The notes under the pieces are model-generated. The model worked only from the letters and a program-made list of their open reading frames with translations, was not told the DNA's origin and made no database searches. 50,890 bases of DNA. It comes from an uncultured Pseudoxanthomonas sp. (GTDB lineage: Bacteria > Pseudomonadota > Gammaproteobacteria > Xanthomonadales > Xanthomonadaceae). The translations under genes and the position numbers were made by a program. Location: contig CAMLGZ010000026.1 in NCBI GenBank assembly GCA_946479745.1, forward strand, positions 1-50,890, given 5' to 3'. Numbering within the stretch: position 1 is the first letter of the stretch; every line of letters begins with the position of its first letter. This document shows, piece by piece, positions 1 through 8,512 of this stretch.

Positions 1-311
1 TCCAGAAGGAAATCGCCGGCTACGGCTACAAGTTCCAGTTCATCACCCTGGCCGGCTTCCACGCGCTCAACTACTCCATGTTCAACCTGGCCCACGGCTA
101 CGCCCGCCGCCAGATGAGCGCCTTCGTGGAGCTGCAGGAAGCCGAATTCGCCGCCGCCGACCGCGGCTTCACCGCGGTCAAGCACCAGCGCGAAGTGGGT
201 ACGGGCTATTTCGATGCCGTGACCCAGGCCATCCAGCAGGGCCAGTCCTCGACCACCGCGCTGAAGGGGTCCACCGAGGAGGAGCAATTCCATGGCGAAA
301 AGGCCGCCTGA
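1..311 (+). CDS. aceA: Isocitrate lyase, C-terminal part (5' end outside window)
   Basis: The reading frame is open from the window edge to a TGA at 309-311, giving about the last 102 residues. The pattern [10 protein letters not shown], the conserved [11 protein letters not shown] block and the terminal [17 protein letters not shown] are typical of the isocitrate lyase C-terminus. The enzyme cleaves isocitrate to glyoxylate and succinate in the glyoxylate shunt (cytosolic; established for the family). The catalytic KKCGH region lies upstream of the window, so activity cannot be judged here. A 116-bp gap separates it from the diguanylate cyclase gene. Confidence 0.93.
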   Translation, partial: QKEIAGYGYKFQFITLAGFHALNYSMFNLAHGYARRQMSAFVELQEAEFAAADRGFTAVKHQREVGTGYFDAVTQAIQQGQSSTTALKGSTEEEQFHGEKAA

Positions 312-427
312 GGCCGGAAATCCCCATAGTTGACGTTACAGGGCGGTAGGCCGATGACCGGCCTGCCGTCTGTGCTTTGGGGGCGCATTGTGGTGATATC
401 CTCCGGATTCGCGAATTGGGGCGTGTG

Positions 428-1459
428 ATGAATCCGGAGACCGCAGCGCTGGTCGCTGGCTACGAGCCAGTGCGTCCGGCCGCAGAGGAACTGCCCATCG
501 ATCCGACCACTGCGGTGCTGTCGGCGGAGGAGTGCGAGCTTTTCGCCCAGGTAGGAAGGGTGCGTCCGGTAACGGTGGGCGAGAGGCTGTTCACCCGTGG
601 CGAGCACGGCACCACCATGTTCGTGATCCTGCAGGGCGGGGTGGCGCTGGATTTCGGCGAGGACCTCAACGAAAAACACCTGGGCGCACGCGAATTCTTT
701 GGCGAGCTGGGGTTGCTGATCGGCGACCACGCCCGCGCCGCGTCGGCTACGGTGATCGCCGATGGCGTGCTGTTGGAGTTGCAGAACCATGAGTTCCAGG
801 TGCTGGTCGACCGCAATGCCGGGCTGGTTTCGCATTTCCTGCGCCGGGCCATCATGCGCGTGGTCTCCAACGAGCAGGGCCTGATCCATCGCCTGCGCCG
901 CCGCAACCAGGAATTGCAGGCCGCGCTGGACAGTCTGCGGGTCACTTCGCACCGGCTGGACAAGAGCGAAGAGCTCAACCGCACCGATGAACTGACTTCG
1001 CTGTACAACCGTCGTGGTTTGGCCATGTTCCTGGAGCAGGGGCGCAACAACGGCGGCTATCACGGCTACGGTCTTTTGCTGATCGACTGCGACCGTTTCA
1101 AGGACGTCAACGACATGCACGGGCACCTGCTGGGCGATCGCGTCCTGCAAAGCGTGGCCAACATCCTGCGCTCGCTGTCCGCTTCGCAGGATTTCGCGTG
1201 CCGTCTGGGCGGCGACGAATTCTGCCTGGTGCTCAAAGCGCAGCATCGCGAAGAGATGCTGCGTTATGCCGATTTCGTGGTGAGCACCGCGCGCGCGCTG
1301 CAGCAGATGCAGCCGTCGCCGCCGCTGATCACCACGCTGAGCGTCGGCGCCTGTCTGATCGATCCGTCGCGCGATTGGAACGATTGGTATGCGCAGGCCG
1401 ACCAGGCGCTGTACCGCGCCAAGAGCGTCGGCGGCGATCGCGTCGAGTGGCAGGATTGA
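428..1459 (+). CDS. Diguanylate cyclase with N-terminal cyclic-nucleotide-binding domain
   Basis: This 343-aa protein has a CRP-type cNMP-binding domain at about residues 35-150. The phosphate-binding cassette is recognisable as FGELGLL followed by an Arg-Ala pair, so the ligand arginine is present. A helical linker leads into a GGDEF domain (about 195-340) with an intact GGDEF signature at residues 261-265. No RxxD inhibitory site is seen just before it. It should make cyclic di-GMP in the cytosol, possibly under control of a bound cyclic nucleotide. The start at 428 is chosen because the conserved domain begins soon after and the upstream in-frame extension is low in information. It lies 19 bp before a class III nucleotide cyclase gene, so the two may be co-transcribed and could form a cAMP/cGMP-to-c-di-GMP relay; that link is inference. 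Confidence 0.88.
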   Translation: MNPETAALVAGYEPVRPAAEELPIDPTTAVLSAEECELFAQVGRVRPVTVGERLFTRGEHGTTMFVILQGGVALDFGEDLNEKHLGAREFFGELGLLIGDHARAASATVIADGVLLELQNHEFQVLVDRNAGLVSHFLRRAIMRVVSNEQGLIHRLRRRNQELQAALDSLRVTSHRLDKSEELNRTDELTSLYNRRGLAMFLEQGRNNGGYHGYGLLLIDCDRFKDVNDMHGHLLGDRVLQSVANILRSLSASQDFACRLGGDEFCLVLKAQHREEMLRYADFVVSTARALQQMQPSPPLITTLSVGACLIDPSRDWNDWYAQADQALYRAKSVGGDRVEWQD

Positions 1460-1478
1460 AAAGCGGAGCGGTGAAAGG

Positions 1479-4085
1479 ATGAACGATATCGGCCGTCTCC
1501 CACTCGAAGGTCCGCAGTTGCGGACGCTGCTGTTGACCGATCTGGTCGATTCCACGGGTCTGGTGGAGCGTCTTGGCGACACGCCGGCCTCGGAACTGTT
1601 CCGCGAGCACGATCATCTGGTGCTGAAGCTGCAGCAGGAATGGCGCGGGCGCCTGATCGATCGTTCCGACGGTCTGTTGCTGCTGTTCGAACGCCCTATC
1701 GATGGCCTGGGTTTCGCGTTGGATTACACGCGCGGCCTGCGCGAACTTGGCAAGGCGCGCAATCTGGAGTTGCAGGCGCGCGCCGGATTGCACGTGGGCG
1801 AGGTGCTGACCTGGAAGAACAGCGATGCGGCGGTGCTGGTGGGTGCCAAGCCGCTGGAAGTGGAAGGCCTGGCCAAGCCGATGGCCGCGCGCCTGATGAC
1901 CTTGGCGCGCCCGGGCCAGATATTGCTCTCGGCGGTGGCCGAATCTCTGACCCATCGCGCCGCGCGCGAGCTGGGCGAACGCGGACAGAACCTGTTGTGG
2001 AAATCGTACGGGCGCTGGCGTTTCAAAGGCGTGCCCGAGGCGCAGGAAGTCTACGAAGTGGGCGAGGTAGGTATCGCGCCGTTGCGCGCGCCGTCCAATA
2101 TCGCCAAGGCTTGGCGCGATACGCCGTTGTGGCGGCGGCCTGCGGCGCTGGCGGTGGAGATCCTGCTCATCGTTGGCGTTGGCGTGGGCGTGTGGTTCGT
2201 CACCAAGCCGCAACCGGCCATCGCCTTCGCCGAACGCGACTGGGTGGTGGTGGGCGATCTGCGCAACCTGACCGGCGAGAAAGTGCTGGATGATTCGCTG
2301 GAACAAGCCTTCCGCATCAGCTTGGAACAGTCGCGCTACGTCAACGTGCTGAGCGACATGAAGGCGCGCGATACGTTGGCGCGGATGCAGCGCAAGCCGG
2401 GGACGTTGCTGGATCGGGCGGTCGCCTCGGAGATCGCTTTGCGCGACGGCGTGCGCGCGGTGATTTTGCCGACGGTGTCGGAGGTAGGGGGGCGATTGCG
2501 CATAAGTGCGGAGGTCATTGACCCGCATACTCAGACGACGGTGTACGCCGAATCGGTAGATGGCACGGGCGCGGGTTCTGCATTGGAATCGATCGATGCG
2601 GTCACCATTGCTTTGCGCGGCAAGCTTGGTGAGGCGTTGGCATCGATACAGAAGGATTCGGAATCGCTTCCGCAGGTCACGACCTCCAATATGGATGCAT
2701 TGCGTTCGTATGCCCTGGGCCAAAAATCGTTCGCCTCAGCACAGTACGAGCAGGCACGGTCGTTCTATGCGCGTGCGGTCGGCTTGGATCCAAAATTCGC
2801 GCTGGCTTATCTGGGATTGGTGCGCTCGCACAACGCGATGAGCGACCTGGCTGGCGGCAAGCAGTACCTGGACAAAGCCATCGCGCTACGAAAGCACCTC
2901 CCTCCTAGGGATCAGCTGTATCTCGATGCATGGACGGCGCAAATCAATGACCCCTCCGGCGCCCTGCAAAAGTGGCAGGAGATGTCCAGCCTTTATCCAG
3001 ACTTCTATCCCGCCATCGCGAATGTCGGCAACGCTTTCTATCTGGACAACCGGTTTGCTGAAGGAACTCCGTTCGCCAAGCGCGCTACCTCTCCGCAGAG
3101 CGAATTTGCGCCATTGTCCTGGGATCTGGTTGGCCGCCTTGCACTGGGGCAGGAAAAGTTTGCGGAGGCCGAAGCAGCTTTTAGCAATGCGGTCGCCAGA
3201 GGATCCAAGTCCGCAGTGGTTCGCCGCGCGAACACGTTCGCGGCGCAGCGACGCTTCGACCAGGCCGCAAAAACCTGGCCGCTTTCCTTGAAGGTTCACG
3301 GCGTCTATTTCGACAGGGTCTCGCTGTATCTTGATCAGGGACTGTGGGCTCCGGCTGTTTCCGAGGCGCGTGGACTGGAGCGGCAGACGCCTGCGGGCTC
3401 GGTCCGGTCGCGGTTGGCCATCTATCCGTCGGCGGTTGCCGCATGGGCGCAGGGCGACTATAGATCGACACGCAAGGAGATTCGACGAATTGCCGACACG
3501 ACGCTATCTGCCGTCGCCAATCCGACGAATGCGGCTGATGCGACCGACGATGCATACGCTGCAGTCAGCGCGGGCATACTCGCTCAACGCATGGGCGATA
3601 CGGCAGTAGCTCGTAACGTTACCGCCGAACTGCAAAAGAGGAAGGAGCTGCTGACGAACCGGCCGTTGCGCGACTTGGTGGAAGTATCGAAGGCAAACGA
3701 TCTGCGTTTATCGGGGAACGCAGACAAAGCCATCGCATTGCTTGAGCCACTGGTGAATGGGAGCGAGCCTTTCCAGACCCACGCTGCATTGATGGAGGCC
3801 TATGCGGCCGCAGGGCTGATCAATAAGGCGGTTGGCCAGGCGCGTTGGTTGAGCAGCCATCGTGGCCGTGCATATATCGAAATCGGTTGCGCTTGGTGCC
3901 AGCAGCCACTGGACGTGTTCGACACCACGCATGCGCACCTGCGAGCAGCGGAACTGCTCGCAGGCGCGGGAAACGAAGATCAAGCCAGAAAGGAGCTCAC
4001 GGCTTTCGATTCAAAATGGAACGAAACCCAGTTGCCGGATCATTTGCGGGTTCGGCGCAGGGCGGTACTCGAAACGTTCAACTGA
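1479..4085 (+). CDS. Class III nucleotide cyclase with TPR repeats (putative peptide-modification-system cyclase)
   Basis: The product has 868 residues. Residues 14-195 form a class III adenylyl/guanylyl cyclase domain (LLLTDLVDST with the metal Asp at 21; RSDGLLLLF with a second candidate metal Asp at 64; AGLHVGEV). A single membrane helix follows at about 223-242. The rest is a periplasmic or cytosolic region with a FlgO/TolB-like stretch (about 250-400) and many TPR-like helix pairs. The ATG at 1479 has AAAGG just upstream. The combination with the neighbouring Cys-rich peptide and SagB-like dehydrogenase matches, from memory, the TIGRFAM set named putative peptide modification system cyclase, putative modified peptide and peptide maturation dehydrogenase. 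The nucleotide product and its link to peptide maturation are unproven. The 3' end overlaps the convergent peptide gene by 46 bp. Confidence 0.82.
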   Translation: MNDIGRLPLEGPQLRTLLLTDLVDSTGLVERLGDTPASELFREHDHLVLKLQQEWRGRLIDRSDGLLLLFERPIDGLGFALDYTRGLRELGKARNLELQARAGLHVGEVLTWKNSDAAVLVGAKPLEVEGLAKPMAARLMTLARPGQILLSAVAESLTHRAARELGERGQNLLWKSYGRWRFKGVPEAQEVYEVGEVGIAPLRAPSNIAKAWRDTPLWRRPAALAVEILLIVGVGVGVWFVTKPQPAIAFAERDWVVVGDLRNLTGEKVLDDSLEQAFRISLEQSRYVNVLSDMKARDTLARMQRKPGTLLDRAVASEIALRDGVRAVILPTVSEVGGRLRISAEVIDPHTQTTVYAESVDGTGAGSALESIDAVTIALRGKLGEALASIQKDSESLPQVTTSNMDALRSYALGQKSFASAQYEQARSFYARAVGLDPKFALAYLGLVRSHNAMSDLAGGKQYLDKAIALRKHLPPRDQLYLDAWTAQINDPSGALQKWQEMSSLYPDFYPAIANVGNAFYLDNRFAEGTPFAKRATSPQSEFAPLSWDLVGRLALGQEKFAEAEAAFSNAVARGSKSAVVRRANTFAAQRRFDQAAKTWPLSLKVHGVYFDRVSLYLDQGLWAPAVSEARGLERQTPAGSVRSRLAIYPSAVAAWAQGDYRSTRKEIRRIADTTLSAVANPTNAADATDDAYAAVSAGILAQRMGDTAVARNVTAELQKRKELLTNRPLRDLVEVSKANDLRLSGNADKAIALLEPLVNGSEPFQTHAALMEAYAAAGLINKAVGQARWLSSHRGRAYIEIGCAWCQQPLDVFDTTHAHLRAAELLAGAGNEDQARKELTAFDSKWNETQLPDHLRVRRRAVLETFN

Positions 4086-4387
4086 ATCGGCGTCATCCCC
4101 AAACCTGCCGTGAGCATGCTATGCAAGGCGTCGCGCGCCTTGATGACGTCGGCCTTCGGCGCAATGCTCTGTACGGCCATACAGCAACAGGTGCGCTCCA
4201 GTTCCGCCAACGCTGCGGTATCGCCTTTCGGCAACTTGTAACCCGCCTGCACCAAAGCCGTCTTGGGATCTTTCTTGAACAGCCGGCGAAACTCGTTGTC
4301 CGTGCTCAGCTTATCCAGCAGCTTGCCCGCGACCTTCGGATCAAGAGGCGCGGCCTTCCCCGACGCGCCCGTCTTCTTAGTAGCCAT
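4040..4387 (-). CDS. Putative modified-peptide precursor (Cys-rich, leader-peptide-like)
   Basis: A 115-aa protein starting MATKKTG. The N-terminal half, with LLDKLSTDNEFRRLFKKDP at about 23-41 and LVQAGY following, resembles the nitrile-hydratase/Nif11-like leaders used by RiPP precursors. A run of three cysteines sits at residues 67-69, after which the C-terminus is Lys/Arg- and Thr/Ser-rich. It is divergent from the SagB-like dehydrogenase gene (113-bp shared upstream region, 4388-4500) and convergent with the cyclase gene. From memory this is the TIGR04509-type putative modified peptide. The modification and final product are unknown. A plain regulatory protein is the alternative. The start codon is the only ATG preceding the conserved region. 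Confidence 0.72.
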   Translation of the reverse strand: MATKKTGASGKAAPLDPKVAGKLLDKLSTDNEFRRLFKKDPKTALVQAGYKLPKGDTAALAELERTCCCMAVQSIAPKADVIKARDALHSMLTAGLGMTPIQLNVSSTALRRTRK

Positions 4388-4500
4388 GTTGTCCCCAGTT
4401 AAAGGCCTCGAAACGGGCCTCTTGCGCGACAATCTAGCCTTGTCCGTGTTGCTAAACAACCGTAGGGTCGCGCATCCATGTCGAAACAGGGGAAGGCACC
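4388..4500. promoter_or_regulatory. Divergent upstream region of peptide precursor and dehydrogenase
   Basis: These 113 bp separate two divergently read genes of the same putative system and must hold both promoters. I do not see a convincing consensus sigma-70 pair. The ribosome binding site of the dehydrogenase (GGGGAAGG, 4489-4496 approximately) is clear. Confidence 0.45.
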
Positions 4501-5673
4501 ATGAAGGTGCGCCGTTGCAAAGTGCTGTATCTGGAGCCCAGGGAAGAGGTGGGTTTCGACCTGGAAATGCTGCTGGCGGGCGGCAACGGACTGCGCCGCG
4601 AGCTGCGCTGGATAGCGCTGGCGCCGCATCTGGGCGGCGAAATCGGGATCGACGCAGCCGAATGCGAGCTGCTGGGTGCCCTGAGCCCCGACGAATGGAT
4701 CGACAGCGGCACGCTTGCCGGGCATGGAGCATTGAAGAGCCTGCTGAAGAAAGGCCTGATAGTCGGTACCGGCAAACGCCACGCCGCCCATCGCGAATGC
4801 GACGAGGCCTTGCGCGGCGTGTACTGGCATCCCCTGGCCGCAACCCTGCACGCTTTCACCCGCTGGGAAGTGGCCGACGCCGTGCAAGCGATGCAGGACA
4901 CCGGCACCGAAACCGCCGGCGAACTGCGAGAGGTTCTTGGCGCTCCCCCGAAGGAAGCGATGGTCCGCGGCGACGAAAACCAGCGCATTCCGCTGCCACG
5001 AACCGCCCGCACCGACTTCGACCACCTGCTCGCCCGCCGCGCCACTTGCCGCAACTTCGATGCCGAGCGACCGTTGCCCCATGCCCTGTTCGCACAACTC
5101 ATCGAGCGCGTGTTCTCCGCTCAATCGCACGTGCGGGTCAGCGACGACACCGTTTTCCTGAAGAAAACGAGTCCCTCCGGCGGCGGCCTGCATCCGGTGG
5201 AGGCCTATCTGATCGTGCAGAACGTCGAAGGACTAGCACCCGGCCTGTACCACTATCACGCGACCACCCACGCCCTGGAGCCGCTGCCGTTACCCGAACA
5301 CTCGCTCTACGACCTGGCCATGGTGGCCGTGGCCCAGCAGCACTGGTTCGCCAATGCGCATGTCATGGTGCTGATGGCGCCACGCTACGATCGGTCCTTC
5401 TGGAAATACCGCAACCACGCCAAGGCCTATCGCGCCATTACCCTGGAAGCGGGGCATCTATCGCAGACTCTGTACCTGTCGGCCACCGAGGCCGGCTTGG
5501 GCGCCTACATCACCTGCGCCATCAACGAAGTGCCGCTGGAACAGGTATTCGGCCTGGATCGCCTCAGCGAAGGTGCGCTGGCGATCTGCGGCTTCGGCTG
5601 GCGCGGCGAAGAGATGGTGACGATGGAGCTTGATCCGGCCGGCGAGGTTTGGCGGATGGAAGATCCCTCGTAG
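4501..5673 (+). CDS. SagB-like nitroreductase-fold dehydrogenase (putative peptide maturation dehydrogenase)
   Basis: This 390-aa protein has an N-terminal part without clear motifs (1-160) and a C-terminal nitroreductase/SagB-type FMN domain (about 165-385). The latter shows LLARRATCRNFD, SPSGGGLHPVEAYL, YHYHATTHALE, and the late ITLEAGHLSQTLYLSATEAGLGAY block. SagB-type enzymes oxidise azolines to azoles during maturation of thiazole/oxazole-modified peptides; here no YcaO cyclodehydratase is visible, so the chemistry may differ. AGGGGAAGG lies just upstream of the ATG. It is divergently arranged with the Cys-rich precursor. The stop codon lies in the left arm of a perfect inverted repeat. 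Confidence 0.85.
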   Translation: MKVRRCKVLYLEPREEVGFDLEMLLAGGNGLRRELRWIALAPHLGGEIGIDAAECELLGALSPDEWIDSGTLAGHGALKSLLKKGLIVGTGKRHAAHRECDEALRGVYWHPLAATLHAFTRWEVADAVQAMQDTGTETAGELREVLGAPPKEAMVRGDENQRIPLPRTARTDFDHLLARRATCRNFDAERPLPHALFAQLIERVFSAQSHVRVSDDTVFLKKTSPSGGGLHPVEAYLIVQNVEGLAPGLYHYHATTHALEPLPLPEHSLYDLAMVAVAQQHWFANAHVMVLMAPRYDRSFWKYRNHAKAYRAITLEAGHLSQTLYLSATEAGLGAYITCAINEVPLEQVFGLDRLSEGALAICGFGWRGEEMVTMELDPAGEVWRMEDPS

Positions 5674-5736
5674 GTCGGGGCTACGCCCCCGACGCCCTCA
5701 GAGTTTCCGTGCGTCGGGGGCGTAGCCCCGACCTAC
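5670..5736. terminator. Perfect 25-bp inverted repeat between convergent genes
   Basis: Arms at 5670-5694 and 5712-5736 are exact reverse complements around a 17-nt loop. The core reads GTAGGTCGGGGCTACG. The TAG stop of the dehydrogenase (5671-5673) and the TAG stop of the GFA gene (5733-5735, minus strand) are both inside the arms. It can fold on either strand and probably terminates both genes. The same GTAGGTCGGGGC family recurs at 36194-36268, marking it as a genome repeat. Confidence 0.8.
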
Positions 5737-6143
5737 GGCTTCTTCGGCGTACTCCGCCGCAAACCGTCGCCCGGGTCCACATTCGCCCAGGACACATGGT
5801 TTTCCCAGTACGCATGCATCTGCGGTGCGCGGTCCACCGGCGTCGTGAAGTGGGCCAGGGCGATGTGCAGCTCGCCGGGCCAGCGGCTGGAGCGGAAGAA
5901 CATCATCGTGCCGCAGCGGCTGCAGAAGCCGCGTTCGGCGCCGGGTGAGGATACGTACCAATGCAGTCGGTGCTTCGGATCGCCGATTGCGCATTGCGTG
6001 GCGTCCATTCCCACCCAGGTCACGAACGCCGCGCCGTGCGCGCGACGGCAGAGGCTGCAATGACAGTGCGCTACCCATTTGCTGGGTAGCGTGGCTTCGA
6101 GTTTCAAATCGCCGCAGAGACATTGGGCTTTGGCGGTGGTCAT
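5733..6143 (-). CDS. GFA/CENP-V family zinc-binding protein
   Basis: A 136-aa protein with the family's zinc ligands: CLCGDL near the N-terminus, HCHCSLCRR in the middle, and FCSRCGTMMFF toward the C-terminus. The family includes glutathione-dependent formaldehyde-activating enzyme, but most members, including this one, have no proven substrate. The ATG at 6143 (MTTAKAQ) is preferred over an upstream in-frame start because the family begins close to the first Cys pair. A genome repeat at 6173-6257 lies just upstream. Confidence 0.88.
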   Translation of the reverse strand: MTTAKAQCLCGDLKLEATLPSKWVAHCHCSLCRRAHGAAFVTWVGMDATQCAIGDPKHRLHWYVSSPGAERGFCSRCGTMMFFRSSRWPGELHIALAHFTTPVDRAPQMHAYWENHVSWANVDPGDGLRRSTPKKP

Positions 6144-6172
6144 GAAGGGTTCCTTGGCGCGATCACTCTCAG

Positions 6173-6257
6173 CCGTCATCCCCGCGCAGGCGGGGACCCA
6201 GCGACTTAAGGCGCTCAGAACAGAGTCGCTGGGTTCCCGTCTGTGCGGGAATGACGG
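6173..6257. repeat. Imperfect inverted repeat of the CGTCATTCCCGCG type
   Basis: The arms 6173-6206 and 6224-6257 pair with a few mismatches; each carries the CCGTCAT...CCCGC...GGACCCAGCGACT pattern. This is a widespread intergenic palindromic repeat class in G+C-rich proteobacteria. It lies between the GFA gene start and the S9 peptidase stop, so it could terminate peptidase transcription. Confidence 0.75.
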
Positions 6258-6281
6258 TCAAAAGCGCGGACCGCTCTACTC

Positions 6282-8363
6282 CTATTTCTTGATTTCCTGC
6301 TTGTGCGTCTTCAATGCGTCGGCCAATCCCGGCACGCCATCGGCGCCGGTCGGCACGCTGATGCTGGAGCCTTCGAAATCGTTGCCGATAGGTTCCGCGC
6401 GGCCGCCCAGGCACTGGCTGAGGAAGCCCTCGGCCACCGCGTTGAACGCCTTGCTGTTCTGCGGACGCGCGAAGCCGTGGCCTTCATCGGGAAACAGCAC
6501 GTAGGTCACCGGGATGTTCTTGGCCTTCATCGCATTGACGATCTGATCGGCCTCGGCCTGCTTCACTCGCGGATCGTTGGCGCCCTGGCCGATCAGCAGC
6601 GGTTTGGTGATCTTGTCGGCGCGGGTCAGCGGCGAACGGTCCACCAGCCATTTCTTGCCTTCCTCGGTGCGTGGATCGCCCATGCGCTTGGCCAACTGCT
6701 CGTAGAAGCTGGCCCAATAGGCCGGCACTGTGCTCAACAGCGTGTTGAGATTGGACGGGCCCACGATGTCCACGCCGCACTTGAACGCATCCGGCGTGAA
6801 AGTGACACCGACCAGCGTGGCATAGCCACCGTAGCTGCCGCCCATGATGGCGACCTGGTCCGGCGTGGTGACGCCTTCCTTCACCGCCCACTGCACCGCG
6901 TCCAGCAGATCGTCGTGCATCTTCGCCGCCCACTCGCCGTTGCCGGCGTTGGTGAACTCCTTGCCGAAGCCGGTGGAGCCGCGATAGTTGACCTGCAGCA
7001 CCGCATAACCGCGGTTGGCCAGCCATTGCGTAGAACCCCCGTAACCGTAGCCATCGCGCGCCCATGGGCCGCCATGCACCATCAGCACCATCGGGACCGC
7101 GGCATCGGCTTTGCCGTCATTGTTGGTATCGGCGCTCTTGGGCAAGGTCAGATAGCTCACCAGGGTCAGGCCATCGCGCGATTTGATTTCCTGCGGCCAC
7201 TGCGCAACCAGCGGCTTGCCGTCCAGCGCAGGGCGCGCGGAAAACAGCTTGGTCAGCTTGCCGTCGACGCCGCGGTCGTAGCGGTAATACACCACTGGGG
7301 CTTCCGCCGCCGAATACGCCACGATCCAGGTCTTGTCGTCGTAGGTGCGGGCATTGACGCCGACTTCGCCCGGGCCGATCGCTTCCAGCTTCTTCAGATC
7401 GGCGGCGATACCGGCATCCAGCGGCGACCATTGCTCGCGCAGATAGTCCACTGCGACCGCCTGCACCACGCCGGTCTTGGGATCGGACAGCGAATTGCCC
7501 ACGTCGGCGCGCTTGTCCTCGAACACCAGCGTCTTCTTGCCGCTGGCCACGTCGATGGCGTACAGCGCCGCGGTGTCGCGGCCACGCGAATCGACCATGT
7601 ACAGGGTCTTGCCGTCGGTGGTCAGCCCGGCGGGCTGGGTGGAAAGCGAATCTTCAAAGGGAATGTCGTCGTACTTCTTCCAACCGCCCTTGCCGTCCGG
7701 CTGCAACACGTCCTGGCCGCCGTCGGGGCGCGACTTGGTGGCGTAGCGAACGGTGTAATCGTCGTCGGTCAGGTAACCGCCGATCTCGTCGTCGTTCTTT
7801 TCCACCAGCGTGCGCTTGCCGCTTGCAAGATCGACGCGATAAAGGTCGTGCCATTTCTGGTCGCGGTCGTTCATGCTCACCAGGATCGATTCCGGATGCG
7901 CATGGCTGGCGCCGGTCACCTGTGCGGTGGTCTTCGGAAACGGTGTGAGGTCGGTGGTCTTTCCGGACCCGATATCCACGCTGAAAAGATGGAAATCCTC
8001 ATCGCCGCCGCTGTCGCGCAGATACAGCAGGGTGTCGGGTTGGTAGGACCAGAAATAATTGCGGATACCGCGCGCCTTGTCGTTGGTCACCGCGCGCGCC
8101 TTGGAAGGATCGGCAGCTGGGGCGACCCATACGTTCATCACGCCGTCCACCGGCGCCAGCCAGCTCAAGGTCTTGCCGTCGGGACTGATCAGCACGCTCG
8201 AGCGTTCCGGGTTGCCGAACAGGGCATCGCGCGGGATCAGCTCGGTGCCTGCGATCCTCTGCGCGGCGGTCGCCTTGTCCTGGGCCAGGGCGGTGGAAAT
8301 GGAGAGGGACAGCAGCAGAGCGGTAGCGGGAAGCAGGAAGCGCTGGGCAGGTTGGTTCGACAT
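6282..8363 (-). CDS. Secreted S9 family serine peptidase (prolyl oligopeptidase-like)
   Basis: This 693-aa protein starts MSNQPAQRFLLP and has a hydrophobic signal peptide ending near ALAQ. A beta-propeller-like WD/PD40 region (about 60-400) is followed by an alpha/beta-hydrolase domain. The nucleophile motif GGSYGGY, the Asp in GANDPRVK and the His in DEGHGFARPQN give a complete catalytic triad. It should act in the periplasm or outside the cell as an oligopeptidase or dipeptidyl/acyl-aminoacyl peptidase. An in-frame extension upstream is open but lacks conserved sequence. A GGAGAG-like Shine-Dalgarno supports the chosen ATG (8361-8363). It appears monocistronic, flanked by repeats on both sides. 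Confidence 0.9.
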   Translation of the reverse strand: MSNQPAQRFLLPATALLLSLSISTALAQDKATAAQRIAGTELIPRDALFGNPERSSVLISPDGKTLSWLAPVDGVMNVWVAPAADPSKARAVTNDKARGIRNYFWSYQPDTLLYLRDSGGDEDFHLFSVDIGSGKTTDLTPFPKTTAQVTGASHAHPESILVSMNDRDQKWHDLYRVDLASGKRTLVEKNDDEIGGYLTDDDYTVRYATKSRPDGGQDVLQPDGKGGWKKYDDIPFEDSLSTQPAGLTTDGKTLYMVDSRGRDTAALYAIDVASGKKTLVFEDKRADVGNSLSDPKTGVVQAVAVDYLREQWSPLDAGIAADLKKLEAIGPGEVGVNARTYDDKTWIVAYSAAEAPVVYYRYDRGVDGKLTKLFSARPALDGKPLVAQWPQEIKSRDGLTLVSYLTLPKSADTNNDGKADAAVPMVLMVHGGPWARDGYGYGGSTQWLANRGYAVLQVNYRGSTGFGKEFTNAGNGEWAAKMHDDLLDAVQWAVKEGVTTPDQVAIMGGSYGGYATLVGVTFTPDAFKCGVDIVGPSNLNTLLSTVPAYWASFYEQLAKRMGDPRTEEGKKWLVDRSPLTRADKITKPLLIGQGANDPRVKQAEADQIVNAMKAKNIPVTYVLFPDEGHGFARPQNSKAFNAVAEGFLSQCLGGRAEPIGNDFEGSSISVPTGADGVPGLADALKTHKQEIKK

Positions 8364-8512
8364 CTGGCGGCTCTCCAAAGCGAGGGTAGAGGTGCGGATG
8401 GCGAGCATCCGGCAGGCGTGGTTAAAGCGGGGTGGCGATGGGCAATATGCAGTGCAGTGGAGCATGCAGCCGCAACCGGCGCATGTGACGCAAGGCAGGG
8501 TGTGCTCTGCCG

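Noticed and set aside
206..1582. 458-codon minus-strand open frame over the diguanylate cyclase
   Set aside because: High-GC shadow of the plus-strand GGDEF gene; no recognisable motif, low-complexity composition.
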